Shown in pieces: positions 25,185 through 33,739 of a DNA stretch of 64,000 bases. The notes below the pieces were generated by a model, which had not been told where the DNA came from, did no database searches, and saw nothing but the letters and a program-made list of their open reading frames with translations. Made by a program: the position numbers and the translations under genes. This DNA is from Luteibacter sp. Sphag1AF (GTDB lineage: Bacteria; Pseudomonadota; Gammaproteobacteria; Xanthomonadales; Rhodanobacteraceae): positions 229,003 through 293,002 of the forward strand of contig NZ_JACHYH010000005.1 of the NCBI RefSeq assembly GCF_014192715.1. The letters run 5' to 3'. The first letter of the stretch is position 1. Each line of letters starts with the position of its first letter.

Positions 25185-26315
25185 TCAGGCCACTTCGGCC
25201 AGAAGATCACGGATGTCGATGCCGTTCTTCGAGCGGGTGAGCACCTCGTCGGGGATGTGCGTCCGCCGGGTCATGTCGACCATATCCTGGTTCATCAGCA
25301 CAAACGGGCGCATGCGTTGTTCGTATTCGGCCATGGCATCCGGCAGTTGGTCGCTGTTGTGCACCAGTGCGCGGGCAAGCACGAGTGCGCCTACCAGCGC
25401 CAGGCTCGTGCCCTGCCCCGAGAACGGCGACGCGCAATGCGCCGCATCACCGGCAAGCACGACGCGTCCGCGTGACCAGGTGGGCGCGCGAATCTGGGCC
25501 AGTTCGTTGTAGTACAGCTGTGAACCGTTTTGCAGCGCCTTGATGAACTCGGGAAAGTGGCCACCGAGGCCGGCGCAACGGGCCGCAATCATTTCCTTCT
25601 GGGCCTGCACATCACCCCGCGCCATCGGTGCATCGCCCGGTGCGAAGCCGACCGAAATGCGCAATTCGGTCTGGTCAAGGTTCGGATAGATCACATAGCC
25701 CAAACCTTCTTCACGATGAATCAGCTGCCAGTCTTTCAGGCCGATGAAGTTCGGTGTCGTGAAGATGGCCAGCACCACGCCGAGACTCCTGATGACCTCG
25801 GCCTCGTGGTCGAACCACAGCTTGCGCGTCCGTGAATAAACGCCATCCGCGCCGGCCACCAGGTCAAATGACTGCTCTTCACCGCTGGCAAAAGTGACCC
25901 TGACTTCGTCGCCTTCTTCGCGCAGTGCGCTGATGCTCTGCCCATAGTGGATTTCCACCCGCTCGCTCAATGCGCCGATCAGCAGTTCGCACAGATCGTC
26001 GCGGAATATCTCGATATCGTCGCTGTCCAGACGGCCAGCGCTGTGCGTGCGCTCCTCGGTGCGCTCCAGTTCGACACCGTTGGCATCCAGAGTAGACATT
26101 CCCTTGAGCCGGGTACGCAACGCGTACACCTGGTCGTACAGGCCCATCGACCGGATCACATCCAGCGCGACGCCACGCACGTCGATCGCCTGGCCGCCCC
26201 GGCGAAACTCAGGAGCCAGCTCCACCACGGTCACGGACATGCCGGCCTTATCCAGCCAGTAAGCCAGCGCAAGGCCGGCCACGCCGGCGCCAGAGATCAG
26301 TACGTTGCGAATCAT
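25185..26315 (-). CDS. FAD-dependent monooxygenase (TetX/PHBH type)
   Basis: The 376-residue flavin monooxygenase has the ADP-binding motif ISGAGVAGLALAYWLDKAGM at its N-terminus, the DG motif AGADGVYSRTRKL and the second FAD motif VVLAGDAAHCASPFSGQGTS. Relatives hydroxylate antibiotics such as tetracyclines or small aromatics; the substrate is not evident. The gene ends 1 bp from the LysR stop. Its upstream region holds two TetR-type operators like those at 16145-16218, but the place of a divergent tetR gene is occupied by gene fragments. Confidence 0.9.
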   Translation of the reverse strand: MIRNVLISGAGVAGLALAYWLDKAGMSVTVVELAPEFRRGGQAIDVRGVALDVIRSMGLYDQVYALRTRLKGMSTLDANGVELERTEERTHSAGRLDSDDIEIFRDDLCELLIGALSERVEIHYGQSISALREEGDEVRVTFASGEEQSFDLVAGADGVYSRTRKLWFDHEAEVIRSLGVVLAIFTTPNFIGLKDWQLIHREEGLGYVIYPNLDQTELRISVGFAPGDAPMARGDVQAQKEMIAARCAGLGGHFPEFIKALQNGSQLYYNELAQIRAPTWSRGRVVLAGDAAHCASPFSGQGTSLALVGALVLARALVHNSDQLPDAMAEYEQRMRPFVLMNQDMVDMTRRTHIPDEVLTRSKNGIDIRDLLAEVA

Positions 26316-26378
26316 CTTTCAGCCCTCACGGAGGCGTTGACAGGGAGATAGCGGGCAGCGCCAGGGGGCTCCCGAGGC

Positions 26379-26399
26379 AATCTTTACGTTGTCCAGATA
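26379..26399. promoter_or_regulatory. TetR-type operator before the monooxygenase, site 1
   Basis: AATCTTTAC-GTT-GTCCAGATA matches the perfect palindrome at 16145-16165 at 17 of 21 positions. It lies 64 bp upstream of the monooxygenase start. It may be bound by the TetR protein of 16224 or by a lost paralogue. Confidence 0.55.
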
Positions 26400-26431
26400 G
26401 CTTGGGCAGACGGCAAGCCGTTGTCAACGTT

Positions 26432-26452
26432 TATTTTTACATTGACAAGATT
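26432..26452. promoter_or_regulatory. TetR-type operator before the monooxygenase, site 2
   Basis: TATTTTTAC-ATT-GACAAGATT matches the site at 16198-16218 at 16 of 21 positions and has the same position relative to a following start-like codon. A second inverted repeat, TTGTCAA (26421-26427) with TTGACAA (26442-26448), overlaps it. Confidence 0.5.
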
Positions 26453-26457
26453 GTTGC

Positions 26458-26532
26458 GTGAAATACCACGAAACACCGCGCGATCTACGCCGCAGGAAGC
26501 GGTTTAACCGGGAATGGACGGGTTTCATGTGA
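26458..26532 (+). pseudogene. Possible 5' remnant of a tetR gene
   Basis: GTG at 26458 opens a 24-codon frame starting (V/M)KYHETPRDLRR, loosely like the openings of TetR proteins such as MKTTPYHHGALKEAL at 16224, and stops at 26532. It stands 5 bp after an operator, exactly as the intact tetR gene does at 16224. The likeness is short, so this is a suggestion only. Confidence 0.25.
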
Positions 26533-26555
26533 GCGATGCCGACGATGGTCGAGCG
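26502..26555 (-). pseudogene. Fragment of a lytTR-type regulator gene
   Basis: These 54 bp match 31428-31481, inside the intact LytTR regulator gene, at 43 of 54 positions without gaps. On the minus strand they read RSTIVGIAHMKPVHSRLNR, against RSAIVNIARVKTIHPWFNG in the intact protein. The orientation is the same. No further part of the gene is recognisable on either side. The fragment marks the left boundary of the large multidomain gene. Confidence 0.65.
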
Positions 26556-26603
26556 TCGCCGCATCTGCTATTTGCTGCTGAAAGTTGTGGCCTGGAGGGT
26601 GCC

Positions 26604-29600
26604 ATGAATGATTCGGATATCCAGTTCAGTCATGCCGCGCAAAGAGCTCTGGCCCTGACCCGTACACCAAGCCAGGCCGACAAGCTGAATCTTTACGCGT
26701 TATATAAGCAGGCAACGCTGGGCGACAACCGGGCCGGGAAGCCCGGTGCGTTCGACATGGTCGGAAAGGCCAAATGGCAAGCGTGGCTGGCGTTAGCCGG
26801 GACACCCCAAGCCGTTGCCAAAAAGCGCTACATCGCTCTGGTTGAACAACTGGATGCGCCTCCACAAAAAAACACTCAGGCCAGCGAGCGCGAGAGGGGT
26901 CATGCATCGGCGCAAAGCACGTATAAGCGCGCAGAAGTCATTACATCTTCCGATTACGCCACGCTGGTTGATTGCCTGCATGCTCGCGCCAGAGAGCTGC
27001 ACCAGGAAGAAGTGTTCGCTTTTCTTGATGATCACGGTGAACTGGCCGAGCAACGAAATTATGCCGATCTGCATGGGCGAGCGTGTGCGATAGCTGCCGC
27101 CATCCAGACCTACGCCCAAAAAGGGCAGCGGATATTGCTGTTATTTGAACCGGGCCTTCATTTCAACGACGCTTTTTATGGATGTCTGTACGCCGGTACG
27201 GTGGCGGTACCGGCCTACCCTCCGGACCCTGCTCGTCTTGAGCGGACATTGCCACGCTTGCAGACCATCGTTGCCGATTCATCACCAGCGCTGGTGTTAA
27301 CCAGTGCAACGATTTTGTCGTTCGCCCAGCAACTGCCTGCCGTTGCTCCTGATCTTGCGAACCTCACGTGGCTTGCTGTGGAAGACATCCTGGCGCAAGA
27401 CGACTCTGGGATGCATGGGCACTATTCGGTGTCAGCTGAAGATATTGCGCTTATCCAATACACCTCCGGCTCGACGTCTGCGCCGAAGGGCGTGGTTATC
27501 AGCCACCGCAATATCATGATCAATGCGCAGATGATGCAGCGTACTGCCAAACAGGACGCAAATCGAATTATCTTATCCTGGCTGCCGGCGTATCACGATC
27601 TTGGACTGATGTGCAACGTAGTGCTGCCCGTCGCCGCAGGTGCCCGTTCCATTGTGATGTCGCCCCTCGTTTTTTTGAAAGATCCTTCCTTGTGGCTCTC
27701 GTCAGTCCATCGTTACCGTGCCACCGACACAGCCGCACCCAACTTTGCACTCGATCTGTGTGTTCAGAAGGTTGACGACAGAAACCGTAGAGATCTGGAT
27801 CTGCATTGCCTCAAGGTCTGCCTTATAGGGGCCGAGCCTCTGCGATACGCCACTATCGAACGTTTTCTGCATGCCTATGAGCCATACGGCCTGTCCAGGG
27901 AATGCCTGATGTCCGGGTATGGTCTTGCTGAAGCCGTCGTGGGGGTCACTTGCAGATCGTCGGATGATCTGTGGCAAACCGCTTTTGTCGATACCGCGGC
28001 ACTTGCGCAAAAACGCGTCGTTTTCGTCGATCAAAAACATACCAATGCTCAACCGTTGATAGCCTGCGGTAAACCGATGAAGGCCGTCTCGTTGAGCATC
28101 GTCAACCCTGCCACCTGTGAACTGTGCAGCGAAGACGAAATTGGGGAACTATGGATCAGGGGTCCCCAGGTGTCGCCAGGATATTGGCGGCGCGAGGAAG
28201 AAAGCACTTATGCATTCAAGGCACATCTGGCAAAGAGCAATGATGAAGACTGGCTGCGCACGGGCGACCTTGGCTTTATAAAGGACGGATACCTTTACGT
28301 CACAGGAAGAATGAAGGACGTCATCATTGTGCGGGGTCGCAATTATTATCCACAGGATATCGAAGCGACCGTTGAATCAAGTCACCCGCGCCTGCGTCAG
28401 GGTGCCGTGATTGCCTTTGGTGTTGAGCAACATGATACGGAATGCGTTGTGATCGTGGCTGAAATGGATACACGCTATCTCTCAGGCGATCAGCAAGAAA
28501 CGCATGACACGGTGGTAAGCGCCATTCGTAACGCAGTAAGCGCTACGCACGGGATTTCACTACACGATGTTGTGCTTCTGGAAGTAAAAACCATTGACAA
28601 AACATCCAGTGGAAAACTGGCACGTCAGGTTTGTAAGAAACGATACCTTGGCAAGGCACTCGATACCGCGCTAACTCAGCAGTACGAGGACTCGCTGCCG
28701 GTTGTCGCGACAGAAACGCGAAGATCCTCGCGGGACGCCTCCGTTGCCACCCCGCCTGCCGCTGACGCAATACGTGGCGCGGCATCTTCGCAACGTCGGC
28801 AACTGCTGATTGCCTACCTTGAAAAGGAGATAGCTCACATCACAAATACAACGCCAGGAAGAGAGCTAACACCCGATTTCAAGCTCGATGAGCTAGGACT
28901 TGATTCGCTCAGGGCGATGGAGTTGATCGGGCATGTCGAGCGCAACCTGGGAATAAAGGTTTCCACCAGCACATTTTTTACCTCCCCTACCCTCGGCGTA
29001 CTGGTGGAGCGGTTGCTTGAACTGATGGATCTGAATCAGGCGGCCACGGACATCGCCATCGAGCCCACTGTTCCAGCAGGAACACCCGGTGCGTGGCCAG
29101 ACCGGTCGCCATTGGCAAGTGCAGGACTGACGCAAGCCGTCGTCTTTCGTGACATAGCGATTCCCAGGCCTGTGTTTTTTGTGGGCGGCCTCGGAGGCAT
29201 CGTGACGTATCTGGCGGATCTGGTCAGTGCATGGGGCGATACGCGCCCCTTCGTCGCTTTCCAGGCCGTAGGCATTGATGGCGCAGAGCCGGCGTTGGGC
29301 TCGGTCGAAGAAATGGCGCGCCGCTATCTTGGCGAAATCAAGGCCATCCAGCCTCACGGACCCTACGTATTGATGGGCCACTCCTTTGGTGGTCTGGTCG
29401 CTTATGACATGGCGCAGCACCTTGCTGAGAACGGTGAGCAGGTGGAGCACCTGTTTCTCATCGACACCAGCACAGTGGAGAACGATGTATCAGATCCAGC
29501 GCCCGACAACGCCCCTTCCGAGCGATCTCTGGCGATGTATGAACTCGGTCACACATACAGCCGAGTAACAGGGAAGAGTAGCCAGAGCGGTACGCGGGAG

Positions 29601-31301
29601 CGATACGTCTCCATGAGTGAGACAGACCAGCACAACTGGTTATCTGTGACACTGGGTAACGAGGCGGGCAATGCGCCGTCATCCGTGATAACCCATCTCA
29701 TGGACGTTTATACCTGCGGCTTTGCGGCGATGACGCAGTATCGACCGCGCCCTTATAGGGGGAGCGTCACCTTGCTTCGCGCGGAAGGTGGCTTTCCCGA
29801 AGAGTCACTTCATCCTTCCCGAAAATTACGCACGCATTTCGGCGAGCCTTCGCTTGGCTGGCAACGACTTTGCCCGGCGCTTCAGGTCATTCCGATCCCT
29901 GGCGATCATTTTTCCATCGTCTTGCACCCCCATGCTGCCAGGCTTGCTTCTGCGATGAAGGAACAACTGAAGCATCCGGCGCAACTTGGCATTTCATTAG
30001 ATCATCTGATTGCGGGAAAGCCGGTTAAGCCGTTCGGTCGGCCGATCACGGTTTCACGTAATGGCATACGTTTTGACCCGCTACACCCCATGATGCTGGA
30101 TGACCCTTATCCGATTCTTCATCAGCTCAGAAAGCATGCGCCGCTTTATCGCGATGCCACGCTGGCCTGGTGGGTAACCCGATATGACGATGTTTCTGCG
30201 GGCCTGCGCGACAAGCGGTTTTCCCCGGACAGCCGACTTGCCGCTGATGCGGAGCACAATAGCTGGGAATTGGCACATACAGCCACCAAGCGATCGCTGA
30301 TGAGTGCATGGACTCGCCAGATGGAGCGGCCGTTGATTTCGCTTCTGAATGAATTCATGGTTCTTAACGATCCACCCAAACATCAAAAATTGCGGCGATT
30401 CTTCTCCGTGGCATTCGAGCCGTCGAATCTGTCCCGAATGAAGGACGGCATAGACCGGCGCGTCGATGCCCTGGTTGCGGATCTTCGCCTGCGTCGTGAT
30501 CCGGATATTGTGCGGGACTTTGCGCTGAAGTTGCCGCTGGGTGTCGTCTCGGAACTGCTGGGCATCCCACCGCAGGATACGTTCATTCTCCAGGCATGGG
30601 GAGAGCAGCTGGTTCTGTCTCTTGACCCTACGCTATCCATCTTTACGGCCCAGCATTGCGACGAGTCCGCCGTGGATTTCATGCGATATATGCATGACCA
30701 CATTGACAAGCGGCGACAGAAACCGCCTCAGGATGACGTGTTGGGAATTTTGCTCGAAGCCCATAAGACCTCATCCCTTTCCACGGATGAATTTGTAGCC
30801 AATTGCATATTTTTGTTCATAGCCGCTTTTGAGACGACGGCAAGCGTTATAAGCAGCGGTGTTCTTGCACTGTTGCGTCATCCGGACCAATGGCAACTTT
30901 TGCGCGAACACCCCGAGCTTGCAGAAAATGCCGTGGATGAGTTCCTTCGTTACGAAGGTTCATTCCGGCTTATCGTACGTACGGCATTGGAGGACGTAGA
31001 TATGCGCGGAGCGCGCATCCAGCGCGGCGACAGCGTATTTTTCGTGGTGTCGGCGGCCAACAGGGACCCGGAAGCTTTTCCCGACCCAGACAGGCTTGAC
31101 GTGACCCGCAATGCGAAACATCACGTCGCGTTTGCGCACGGCATCCACTATTGCGTGGGAGCGTCCCTGGCAAAGATGGAAATTCAAAGCGCCATCTCCG
31201 CGCTTGTTCGTCAAGACTTTTCGCTGGTTCCTGGAGGGATTGCCTGGCGTAACAGCATGACATTTCGCCGTCTGGAGCGGCTTCCCATTCGATTCAACTA
31301 G
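26604..31301 (+). CDS. Multidomain ACBP-FAAL-ACP-thioesterase-cytochrome P450 protein
   Basis: One 1565-residue polypeptide carries five domains. Residues 5-88: acyl-CoA-binding protein (LYALYKQATLGDN, GKAKWQAW). 115-690: fatty acyl-AMP ligase with YTSGSTSAPKG (286-296), GYGLAEAVVG, RTGDLG, the FAAL-type GRMKDVIIVRGRNYYPQDIE and Lys671. 730-810: acyl carrier domain, DELGLDSLRAME with Ser768. 855-1125: thioesterase, GHSFGG (Ser927) and GDHFSIV (His1102). 1150-1565: cytochrome P450 with AAFETT, ExxR at 1446-1449 and FAHGIHYCVG (haem Cys1517). The likely job is to activate a fatty acid as acyl-AMP, load the carrier, oxidise the bound chain and release it. ATG 26604 follows GGAGGG by 6 nt; the frame opens earlier, at 26514, but that part overlaps the lytTR fragment. 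Composition is less GC-rich than its surroundings. No redox partner is adjacent. Confidence 0.92.
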   Translation: MNDSDIQFSHAAQRALALTRTPSQADKLNLYALYKQATLGDNRAGKPGAFDMVGKAKWQAWLALAGTPQAVAKKRYIALVEQLDAPPQKNTQASERERGHASAQSTYKRAEVITSSDYATLVDCLHARARELHQEEVFAFLDDHGELAEQRNYADLHGRACAIAAAIQTYAQKGQRILLLFEPGLHFNDAFYGCLYAGTVAVPAYPPDPARLERTLPRLQTIVADSSPALVLTSATILSFAQQLPAVAPDLANLTWLAVEDILAQDDSGMHGHYSVSAEDIALIQYTSGSTSAPKGVVISHRNIMINAQMMQRTAKQDANRIILSWLPAYHDLGLMCNVVLPVAAGARSIVMSPLVFLKDPSLWLSSVHRYRATDTAAPNFALDLCVQKVDDRNRRDLDLHCLKVCLIGAEPLRYATIERFLHAYEPYGLSRECLMSGYGLAEAVVGVTCRSSDDLWQTAFVDTAALAQKRVVFVDQKHTNAQPLIACGKPMKAVSLSIVNPATCELCSEDEIGELWIRGPQVSPGYWRREEESTYAFKAHLAKSNDEDWLRTGDLGFIKDGYLYVTGRMKDVIIVRGRNYYPQDIEATVESSHPRLRQGAVIAFGVEQHDTECVVIVAEMDTRYLSGDQQETHDTVVSAIRNAVSATHGISLHDVVLLEVKTIDKTSSGKLARQVCKKRYLGKALDTALTQQYEDSLPVVATETRRSSRDASVATPPAADAIRGAASSQRRQLLIAYLEKEIAHITNTTPGRELTPDFKLDELGLDSLRAMELIGHVERNLGIKVSTSTFFTSPTLGVLVERLLELMDLNQAATDIAIEPTVPAGTPGAWPDRSPLASAGLTQAVVFRDIAIPRPVFFVGGLGGIVTYLADLVSAWGDTRPFVAFQAVGIDGAEPALGSVEEMARRYLGEIKAIQPHGPYVLMGHSFGGLVAYDMAQHLAENGEQVEHLFLIDTSTVENDVSDPAPDNAPSERSLAMYELGHTYSRVTGKSSQSGTRERYVSMSETDQHNWLSVTLGNEAGNAPSSVITHLMDVYTCGFAAMTQYRPRPYRGSVTLLRAEGGFPEESLHPSRKLRTHFGEPSLGWQRLCPALQVIPIPGDHFSIVLHPHAARLASAMKEQLKHPAQLGISLDHLIAGKPVKPFGRPITVSRNGIRFDPLHPMMLDDPYPILHQLRKHAPLYRDATLAWWVTRYDDVSAGLRDKRFSPDSRLAADAEHNSWELAHTATKRSLMSAWTRQMERPLISLLNEFMVLNDPPKHQKLRRFFSVAFEPSNLSRMKDGIDRRVDALVADLRLRRDPDIVRDFALKLPLGVVSELLGIPPQDTFILQAWGEQLVLSLDPTLSIFTAQHCDESAVDFMRYMHDHIDKRRQKPPQDDVLGILLEAHKTSSLSTDEFVANCIFLFIAAFETTASVISSGVLALLRHPDQWQLLREHPELAENAVDEFLRYEGSFRLIVRTALEDVDMRGARIQRGDSVFFVVSAANRDPEAFPDPDRLDVTRNAKHHVAFAHGIHYCVGASLAKMEIQSAISALVRQDFSLVPGGIAWRNSMTFRRLERLPIRFN

Positions 31302-31319
31302 CCCTGTGAGAAGCGCGCT

Positions 31320-32102
31320 CTACGCCGCCGGGCCACTCCGGGGCGATACCAGCTTCAGGAGCGCTTCGTGCTGATAGCGGCTCATGCGAAGTTGCTGGCC
31401 GGTGTCCATGGTGATGACGTGGTAGCCGTTGAACCACGGATGGATGGTTTTCACGCGAGCGATGTTGACGATGGCCGAGCGGTGGACGCGCGCAAACCGC
31501 TTCGGGTCCAGCCGCTCTCCCAGAGCGGTCATGGTCTCGCGCAGCGAGTGCACCTGTTTTTCGGTATGAATGTCGACGCTGTTTCCGTTGGCCTTGATCC
31601 AGACGATGTCGGTCACGTCCACAAAGGTGATCTGTTCGTTCGTGCGCACAGGCAAGCGGGACACATAGTCCTCGCGCCGGCGAAGCGATTCCAGCACCTG
31701 CTGGATGGCGGCGATGTCGTGTGACGGGGTGCTGGCGACACTGAGCCGCTTGCGGACCCGTGCCAGGGTTTCGACAAAACGGTTCTGACTGAACGGTTTG
31801 ACCAGATAGTCAACGGCGTTGGCCTCGAAGGCGCGAACGGCATATTGCTCGAATGCTGTAACGAATACAGTCGCGGGCATCCTGGCTGCGCCAATGGTCG
31901 CCACGACGTCCATACCGTTCATGGCCGGCATCTGGATATCCAGAAACACGAGGGCCGGCGACTGGGCGCGAATGGCTTCCACAGCGGACTGGCCGTCGCC
32001 GCACTCACCGATCAGTTCCATGTCGGGCTGGTCGCGCAGCAGGCGGACAATCGCGCGCCGTGCCAGGGGCTCGTCGTCCACGACGAGAACAGGAATAGTC
32101 AT
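31320..32102 (-). CDS. LytTR-family response regulator
   Basis: The 260-residue protein has a receiver domain (VLVVDDEPLARRAI; phosphoacceptor Asp55 in LVFLDIQMPAMNG; conserved Lys in DYLVKPF) and a C-terminal LytTR DNA-binding domain from about 145 (ANGNSVDIHTEKQVHSLRE, then RVHRSAIVNIARV). The ATG at 32100-32102 overlaps the stop of the kinase gene (ATGA); the upstream frame extension lies inside the kinase gene. LytTR proteins bind pairs of direct repeats about two helical turns apart; such a pair stands at 33287-33318. It is convergent with the multidomain gene, 18 bp away. Confidence 0.92.
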   Translation of the reverse strand: MTIPVLVVDDEPLARRAIVRLLRDQPDMELIGECGDGQSAVEAIRAQSPALVFLDIQMPAMNGMDVVATIGAARMPATVFVTAFEQYAVRAFEANAVDYLVKPFSQNRFVETLARVRKRLSVASTPSHDIAAIQQVLESLRRREDYVSRLPVRTNEQITFVDVTDIVWIKANGNSVDIHTEKQVHSLRETMTALGERLDPKRFARVHRSAIVNIARVKTIHPWFNGYHVITMDTGQQLRMSRYQHEALLKLVSPRSGPAA

Positions 32103-33220
32103 GTGTTGACGATCTCCGGTGAATCGTCCAGTTCGCTCATGTTTCGCAACGGCAGGCGGATGCGGCAAGCCACGCCTTCGGGCCAGGTGACGTCAAGGCG
32201 CACCTGCCCCAGATCGCCGTACAGCTCCTGCAATCGAAGACGCGTGTTGGTCAGGCCCACACGATGGCCTCTGCGGCCGGAGCCTTCGCCTTCCAGTGAA
32301 CTATTGCGGTTGCGCACCTCGATACACAGGCTGTCGCCGTCGCGGCGCGCCTCCACTTCCACGCAGTCCGGCCCTACCCGCTCGCTGATGCCATGCTGGA
32401 TCGCATTCTCCACGATGGGCTGAAGAATCAGGCTGGGCACCGCGCAATCGAGCACGTCCGGCGCGATATAGATGCGCGTTGTCAGCCGATCCTTGAAGCG
32501 CATCTGCTGAATGCCCAGATACAGATCCAGCAGCACGAGCTCACGCCTGAGTGGAATCTCCTGGCCGTCGTAGTCTTCCAGAAACGCGCGCAGAAGGTCG
32601 CTGAGGCGAAGCAGCATGTCTTCTGCGGACAGCGCATCCTCCTTCAGAAGCGTGGCAATGGCATGCAGGGTGTTGAAGAGAAAATGCGGCTGAAGCTGCG
32701 ATTTCAGCGCCTGCAATCGCGATTGCACAAGCTCCGTCGCCATGCGGCTGGCCTCTATCTCCCTGCGGGTTTTCTCCGCATGGAACTGAAGCGCCTGCGC
32801 AATGGCGAAGAGCGAACCGTACGTGAGCATGCCTGTCGCAAAATGCTGGCCCATGAACTGCCGAAGTTGTTCAGCAAGCGACGACGGTTCGAAGATCGTC
32901 GACACCACCGCGCCGATGAAGATAGAAAGCAAGGTTATTGCGACGCCGGCAGCAAGCGGTGCCCGCAGCTGCCGGAACGTGACGCCAGACTGGAGGGGAT
33001 AGCGCGCTGCAAGGCGGAAAACCAGGGGTGCGAGTGCCGCCCACGTGTACCACTGGATCATCGACCAGCGCAGATAATCGACGGCGTGCCAACCCATGCC
33101 CGTCAGCTTGTCCTGAAGGTGGCGCTGAAACGCAAAGACCACGACCACCAGCGTCCACAGGCCGATGTAACGGGCGAGGCCAATGTCCGTGGAGCCGAGT
33201 CGAACCTTCATAGCAGCCAC
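32099..33220 (-). CDS. LytS/YpdA-like sensor histidine kinase
   Basis: The 373-residue membrane kinase has four N-terminal helices (about 15-35, 50-72, 85-110, 125-145), then a His_kinase domain with the H-box SQLQPHFLFNTLHAIA (His179), the N-box LILQPIVENAIQHGI and a G-box GHRVGLTNTRLRL. It lacks GAF or PAS sensing modules, so the signal is probably sensed in the membrane. It is translationally coupled to the LytTR regulator. The start could also be the ATG at 33211. Confidence 0.9.
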   Translation of the reverse strand: MAAMKVRLGSTDIGLARYIGLWTLVVVVFAFQRHLQDKLTGMGWHAVDYLRWSMIQWYTWAALAPLVFRLAARYPLQSGVTFRQLRAPLAAGVAITLLSIFIGAVVSTIFEPSSLAEQLRQFMGQHFATGMLTYGSLFAIAQALQFHAEKTRREIEASRMATELVQSRLQALKSQLQPHFLFNTLHAIATLLKEDALSAEDMLLRLSDLLRAFLEDYDGQEIPLRRELVLLDLYLGIQQMRFKDRLTTRIYIAPDVLDCAVPSLILQPIVENAIQHGISERVGPDCVEVEARRDGDSLCIEVRNRNSSLEGEGSGRRGHRVGLTNTRLRLQELYGDLGQVRLDVTWPEGVACRIRLPLRNMSELDDSPEIVNT

Positions 33221-33286
33221 CGGGCAGGAAATTCAGCCTCATCTTAGGGTCTGCGGCGGCAGTGTTGAAGCATGACCTGTGGGGAT

Positions 33287-33318
33287 GACGATTCATCACG
33301 CCCGCACGACGATTCATC
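33287..33318 (+). promoter_or_regulatory. LytTR-type direct repeat
   Basis: GACGATTCATC occurs at 33287-33297 and again, identically, at 33308-33318, 21 bp start to start. Two direct repeats about two turns apart are the standard binding site of LytTR regulators. A third, weaker copy (GACGCTCCATG) is at 33347-33357. The pair lies 65 bp before the secreted protein gene at 33383 and 67 bp before the kinase gene on the other strand. Confidence 0.65.
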
Positions 33319-33382
33319 CCAAAACCGTGGCTGCGCACGGTGACATGACGCTCCATGAGCTACCTCACACAGGAGCTCCGCC

Positions 33383-33739
33383 ATGTATCGCGCCGTTTTT
33401 GCCTGCCTCGCCTTCGTCGCCGTGACGCCGGCTGCCCATGCCTTTGCCGCCCAGACGGACAGCCGTGAACCCGCGCGCATCTTCACCGTGGTCAACACCA
33501 GTTTCGACAGCGTGGTTGCGCTTGCCTTCGCCCCGGCTGGAAGCGAGGCATTCGAGGAGGTGGCGCTAGGCGAGCCATTGCACGGCGGCCTGACCTCGGC
33601 AGCTGTGGAGGTTCCCGTGGGCGCTTGCATGCGCGATGTGCGTGCCACGTTCCGCAATGGGAAAACCTACGTTTTCCCCGCCGTCGACGTCTGCCGGAAC
33701 CGGCAGCTGCGGCTAAGCGCGAAGAGTCAGGGAGGCTGA
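33383..33739 (+). CDS. Small secreted protein, possible LytTR target
   Basis: The 118-residue protein has a clear signal peptide (YRAVFACLAFVAVTPAAHAFA) and a mature part of about 97 residues with two cysteines (GACMRDVRATF and DVCRNRQ) that could form a disulphide. The family was not recognised. An AGGAG Shine-Dalgarno precedes the ATG. The direct repeat at 33287-33318 makes it the best candidate target of the divergent LytS/LytTR pair, as in BtsSR- or YpdAB-like systems that induce one nearby gene. Confidence 0.75.
   Translation: MYRAVFACLAFVAVTPAAHAFAAQTDSREPARIFTVVNTSFDSVVALAFAPAGSEAFEEVALGEPLHGGLTSAAVEVPVGACMRDVRATFRNGKTYVFPAVDVCRNRQLRLSAKSQGG

Noticed and set aside
26514..26603. N-terminal extension of the multidomain protein from the ATG at 26514
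   Set aside because: The segment overlaps the lytTR fragment, lacks a Shine-Dalgarno, and the ATG at 26604 has GGAGGG and starts the ACBP domain.
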